A stretch of DNA of 64,000 nt from Eleginops maclovinus (taxonomy: Eukaryota > Chordata > Actinopteri > Perciformes > Eleginopidae): assembly GCF_036324505.1 (NCBI RefSeq), contig NC_086350.1, positions 23,885,757-23,949,756 on the forward strand, given 5' to 3'. The translations under genes and the position numbers were made by a program. Below the pieces are notes generated by a model, which was not told the DNA's origin, did no database searches, and saw only the letters and a list, made by a program, of their open reading frames with translations. Of this stretch, positions 60,246 to 64,000 are shown one piece after another (positions within the stretch are counted from its first letter, which is position 1; every line of letters begins with the position of its first letter).

Positions 60246-60560
60246 GTCTGGTAGTGTCTCAGTCAGTAGGGACTTGTTAGCTGTAGGGTTGCTGGTTCAA
60301 GTCCCCGAACATACATAAAATATGGAGTGTGGACTGGTACTTGGAGAGCTTCCAGTTCACCTCCTGGGCCGTGCCCTTGAGAAAGGTACCGCAATGGGGG
60401 AGGGGTGCCTTGCTCAAGGGCACCACAGCAGTGCCTAGGAGGTGAACTGGGACCTCTCCAAGTAGCAGTCCACTTTCCATATTCCAAGTCTGTTCGGGGA
60501 CTTGAACCGGTGACCCTACGATTCCCAGTCCAAGCCCCTACTGACTGGGCCACTGCTGGA
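60246..60560. mobile_element. Two tRNA-derived SINE-like copies in head-to-tail inversion (palindromic)
   Basis: The left copy (about 60246-60402, plus) has CAGTCAGTAGGGACTTG, a box-B-like GGTTCAAGTCCCCGAAC near 60295, TACTTGGAGAG, AGTTCACCTCCT and GTGCCCTTGAG. The right copy (about 60403-60560) is the same sequence on the minus strand: CAGTCAGTAGGGGCTTGG, GGTTCAAGTCCCCGAAC, CTACTTGGAGAGG, CAGTTCACCTCCTAGG, GTGCCCTTGAGCAAGGCACC. The 3' parts face each other at the centre. The tRNA-like heads lack a proper cloverleaf, so these are SINE heads, not tRNA genes. Confidence 0.7.
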
Positions 60561-61106
60561 CACAGACAGTATTAGAAGGATACAGCCATTGATTTGCTTC
60601 AAAGGAGAGGTATAAGAATTGTATGTTATTATTTGTTTATACATTGAGTTGGTTTATCCATACATGTATTTTGTCCAAAGTACAACACATGTTTCTTTAC
60701 AGATAGAATAAGTGATCAATAACAAGGAAATTATACAAAACGATTCGATACATTTCCATACCATATCATTTGTTATGAAACTATTTGATACATACAATAC
60801 AATACGATTTGATGCGATACAAAACAATACTTTACGAAACAGACGTTTAGCATAACATTACAGTCACTGAAGTAACTTTGCATTTATTTTAAGGATTGAG
60901 TAGTGCAATAAGGACTGCTTTTTTTATGCCTTAAATCCGAATGTAGTATTGTAAATTATTCTTCTTGTGAAAAACAAATACATCCACTGCTTAATGCTTA
61001 ATTAATTCCGTGACCACAAAGTATCGATCAGAGTGGAGTAATTGTCTTTTTTCTGTCTTTTTGTTTTCTTAAATCATAATTAGTTTTTTCCATCTTTCCC
61101 CCGCAG

Positions 61107-61240
61107 TGTTGAGGTTTGTCGGCCCGACAGATAACATCTACTCCTGCAGTTTCGTCCAGATGTTGGAGCAGAGGCTGGAAAACGCATACGACGAGGCTCA
61201 GGACAAAGTGCTGGAGACCTACAGCAGGCTCACTGTGGAG
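61107..61240 (+). CDS. kiaa1549: KIAA1549-family (UPF0606) protein, coding exon 6: conserved ectodomain
   Basis: Enters in phase 1 and ends in phase 0 at GTGGAG|GTGGGT. Encodes VLRFVGPTDNIYSCSFVQML, then EQRLENAYDEAQDKVLETYS and RLTVE. The words FVGPxDNxxSCxFVQxxEQRL are, as I remember them, diagnostic of KIAA1549-family proteins. A strand followed by a long acidic helix suggests the first half of a second SEA-like module. Confidence 0.9.
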
Positions 61241-62030
61241 GTGGGTTACCAAAGGCTATTCTTAGTACTTAATTCAGATGGCCAAGCCTGTCATATTTGC
61301 GTGTTATCAGGCTGATGTGAAGAATAAAGCTCTGCTAACAACTCTGGACACTTACAACAACACATTTTTTACGTACCTGCTACATTGCGACCACTGTTGC
61401 TCTGCTTTATTGTTAATTAACACATAAAACGCTAAACATGGCTCTGTAATTATTCAATAAAGGTCAGAATATTCAACAAGTTGGAGGCAAATTGCAATTA
61501 CGCGGAATATAATGAATTTTATTTCCAGAGACACAATCAAAGCTCTTTCTCCTCTTTTGTGTTTGATCTCGTTCAGCTTCTTTTCCTCCTTTTGTTCTCC
61601 CCTGCTTCACTTGTCTAATTTGTCTGTCTCTTTCTATGACTGTCAAGGTACTCTCATGACTGCAGGATACACACACACCATCATAATCATAAAGTAGGTC
61701 TCAGCAAGCAGAGGCAGATATAGGCTCCATTCATAATTCATCCTCTGAAATATTAACACTCACGGAGGAACGGGATGGGAATTACTCGTATCATAATCCA
61801 CTTTACTATGATGACTCAGTCCCATTGTTTTCAGAGCAGGTCTTATCATAAAAAAAGACTTTCATTCAAAGTGTCATGCTGTGTGTGGAGCTCTGGCATG
61901 CATTCTTTATAGACATTTGGTATGATAAGATTTGGCATTTCTGTATGGAGGTTAAATTATTCATGCTGTCTCTTTATGTGTTTGCCATAAAAAATAAACA
62001 GTTGAATAATCATTCTAATATCGCCCTCAG
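61241..62030 (+). other. kiaa1549: Intron 6
   Basis: Donor GTGGGT, acceptor ATATCGCCCTCAG. No named repeat recognised; a T/C-rich stretch lies near 61545-61635. Confidence 0.8.
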
Positions 62031-62199
62031 ATCCAGAGTGTGTACCAGGAGCCGGACTCTCCCTCCGTCTCTGTGGTATACGTGGTGAAGAACCAGGATG
62101 CCATCCTCAACGGGACCATCTCCAGCGGCCTCCTCAACCAGCTGACCGCAGAGCTGGTTGGATACTTCCTGTTCTACCCCCCTATGGTCATCGCTGAGC
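62031..62199 (+). CDS. kiaa1549: KIAA1549-family (UPF0606) protein, coding exon 7: conserved ectodomain (gene continues off the window)
   Basis: Phase 0 in, phase 1 out at GAGC|GTAAGT. Encodes IQSVYQEPDSPSVSVVYVVK, then NQDAILNGTISSGLLNQLTA and ELVGYFLFYPPMVIAE. The VYVVxNQxxILNGTxSSxLLNQLxAELVG pattern is the best-conserved part of the family; it includes an NGT glycosylation sequon. The helix/strand order fits the second half of a SEA-like module. The membrane-spanning and cytoplasmic exons must lie to the right of 64000. Confidence 0.9.
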
Positions 62200-64000
62200 G
62201 TAAGTACAAGCTTGATGCATATTTAAGATGTTAAGGGACAGCTGTGGGTCTCCATGAAGATGTTAGAATCAGGGATCTCTGCCTTCATCTCTTCTGTGTT
62301 GGGAGTCATTCTTTAGATCATGTAGCGTAGGCATGAATTCTTCATTGAAGGTGCCCTGAAACAGTTTTCTTGTAAACAAGGAAATTATATTTTAACATGA
62401 AGTGTTTCTCAACAAGATGTGTTACCTGTAAAACTAACAAATTTTGAAGTACAAAGCCTAACCAAGGCCTGCAATGTTTACATCCATGTGCGTTAGCGTA
62501 AAGTCTTTCTTTTGGCATAACTTAACAAAGTTCAAGGAGTGGTCAGAAACTTCCCAAAGAAAACATGTTGGGGGTGTGGGGACGGGGAATGCCAAGGCAA
62601 AAGTGAATTTTCTATTAACTTTTGTTCTACGTGAGTTGTCACCTGGGCTTGGCTACATCCTGCAGACAGACGGCCTACAGTGTGTCATTAATCAGAATCA
62701 GAACTCCTTTATTCCTCCCTGAGAGCTTTTTCTAGTTAAGTATGTAGTTACCATTATGGATTTATCTTCTTTTTGGAGTCTGTTCACAGTCTTATAGGCT
62801 TTTAAAACTACAGACTTACTTACAAGTCTCTTTCTTCTTTTTTCGTCACTCCAGTGAAAGAAAACAAAAAAAACTACAGGGCACCTTTGCAGTATATTCT
62901 GCAAACATTCTAGTAAATGTGCTCAAAGAAATGACTTTTGGAACTATTTACTACCAAAGTAACAGTTCTCTCTAAATGTTTACTGCATTTTCTAGAACAA
63001 CCCTTGTCGATTTATTGCCCTTGGCCAAATCCGGCCATTTGTTGACCTCTGACCCAGTCAATTACAGATCTGTAAAGGCATAACAAAGTAAAAAATAAGT
63101 ATTTCATAAAATATGTTTATATATATTATATATTGACACAGCCATATATAATTCAAAGACAGTTTGGACTACTTCACAGCCATAGCAACCAGGAATCCTG
63201 TTTAGAGCTGTTTTTCCTTGAAATATTATAAGACCATCATTTCATGAGTAGGCTATTTATTTAGTACATCTGTTAACTTTAACCCAGGTTTTTAAAGCAA
63301 ATAAATTAGAAGAGTCAAACTGAATGAAATTGTTAAGTACAACATTCTGTTAACAGAAAAAACTATATTATCTATCTTATAGTAAAATGGTGCTTCCCCC
63401 CCACATTTAAATGCCTAGCTGTACAGGTCAAACATCAAACAGTTTTAACGTCTGGAAAGACATGCTTCTCTTTAAACTGAATGCTGTGACCTCCGAAAAC
63501 AAACTATATTTATTTCAAGTCTATTCAAGACCTTTTCTAGCATTGTCTGACACGGTTAATGATGTCTGTCCAACAAATGAAATTTCAGTCAGAGTTTGAT
63601 GTGTCTCAAGTCAATCTCAGAGAACAAAATAATGTAATTAGAGACACCGCTGGGCAATTATGATTCATTTGTAATAATCCACAGTTTAACACAAGTATCT
63701 TAATAAATATTTCTCGTGTTTGGCCAAACTCTTTGAATCCATACACATTGCCATAATTGTAATAATACTGGCATTTTAAGAGTTGTATGCAGTACATCAC
63801 AACTTTCTGACTTGACATGATGGTGTCATAAAGGATGTTAACTCGCTGATACTCTCTCCTATAAAGTCAGTATTCCTTTTTGGTGTGGTGAACTTTTGGC
63901 TCTTACTCGTCTTGATCATATCAGCTTATTTTCTCCTTTTATTTTTTTCTGCATTGATCAAATTATATCTCTTTAAGGTAAAGACCATACCAGTAGACTT
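62200..64000 (+). other. kiaa1549: Intron 7 (partial)
   Basis: Begins with GTAAGT and does not end within the window. It contains a LINE 3' tail at about 62690-62725 and otherwise unassigned AT-rich sequence. The open frames seen here have no splice or domain support. Confidence 0.7.
62690..62725 (-). mobile_element. LINE 3' tail (minus strand)
   Basis: AATCAGAATCAGAACTCCTT with TATTCCTCCCTGAGAG on the plus strand is the reverse complement of an AATAAAGG...(ATTCTG)n tail, as at 19175 and 45505. Only the tail is present. Confidence 0.5.

Larger units (their letters stand above)
57095..61106 (+). other. kiaa1549: Intron 5
   Basis: Donor GTGATG; acceptor CCATCTTTCCCCCGCAG. It contains the fold-back element (57119-57642), a family B MITE (about 58340-58680) and an inverted SINE pair (about 60246-60560). 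The rest is unassigned AT-rich DNA. Confidence 0.8.

Noticed and set aside
60280..60320. tRNA-gene-like box B sequence
   Set aside because: Cloverleaf not formed; the sequence belongs to an inverted SINE pair.

Overview
The window looks like a piece of a teleost fish nuclear genome. The evidence is split genes with GT-AG introns, a very long first intron, abundant (TG)n/(CA)n microsatellites, and fish-type transposon debris: a Rex3/RTE-like LINE 3' end, an L2/Rex1-type LINE fragment and its 3' tails, hAT- and piggyBac-like MITEs, and tRNA-derived SINE pieces. I see no bacterial or organellar genes, no CRISPR array, no rRNA and no credible tRNA gene.

There are two protein-coding genes, both on the + strand. 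(1) Positions 1-1631 hold the last intron and the final coding exon (1103-1631) of a homeodomain-interacting protein kinase. The C-terminal tail ending in the YTGFPLSPTKLS motif looks most like HIPK2; HIPK3 is the main alternative. The exon is split between two reading frames at a C8 run (1331-1338): a sequencing or assembly indel, an allelic frameshift, or a real truncation. Its 3' UTR follows. (2) Positions 9616 to beyond 64000 hold the first seven coding exons of a KIAA1549/KIAA1549L (UPF0606) gene. Exon 1 encodes an N-terminal hydrophobic (signal peptide-like) segment and lies behind a CpG-rich presumed promoter. A 38.7 kb intron follows, then a Ser-rich exon 2 (48579-49211), a Thr-rich mucin-like exon 3 (50813-51640) and four exons (52081-52196, 56872-57094, 61107-61240, 62031-62199) encoding the conserved extracellular region. 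Splice phases run 1,1,1,0,1,0,1 and join into one open frame of 777 codons plus one base. The gene continues past the right edge, so the membrane span and cytoplasmic part are not in view.

The rest is intergenic or intronic. It includes a hAT-like MITE with a perfect 8-bp target duplication (7585-7685), a larger hAT-like element (15999-16387), a LINE reverse-transcriptase fragment (about 19175-20010, minus strand), TTAA-flanked elements (24116-25105, about 28403-28740, 54043-54347, about 58340-58680), a Rex3-like 3' end (about 27270-27736), a fold-back element (57119-57642) with a rearranged partial relative (about 40493-40880), a head-to-head SINE inverted repeat (about 60246-60560), a perfect 19-bp-arm palindrome (32614-32654), and a moderately repeated family with at least five pieces.

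No exotic gene system is evident. The points most worth checking are the HIPK frameshift, the HIPK/KIAA1549 tandem arrangement as a relic of vertebrate genome duplication, the fold-back transposon with an apparently flipped interior, and the perfect palindrome in the long intron.
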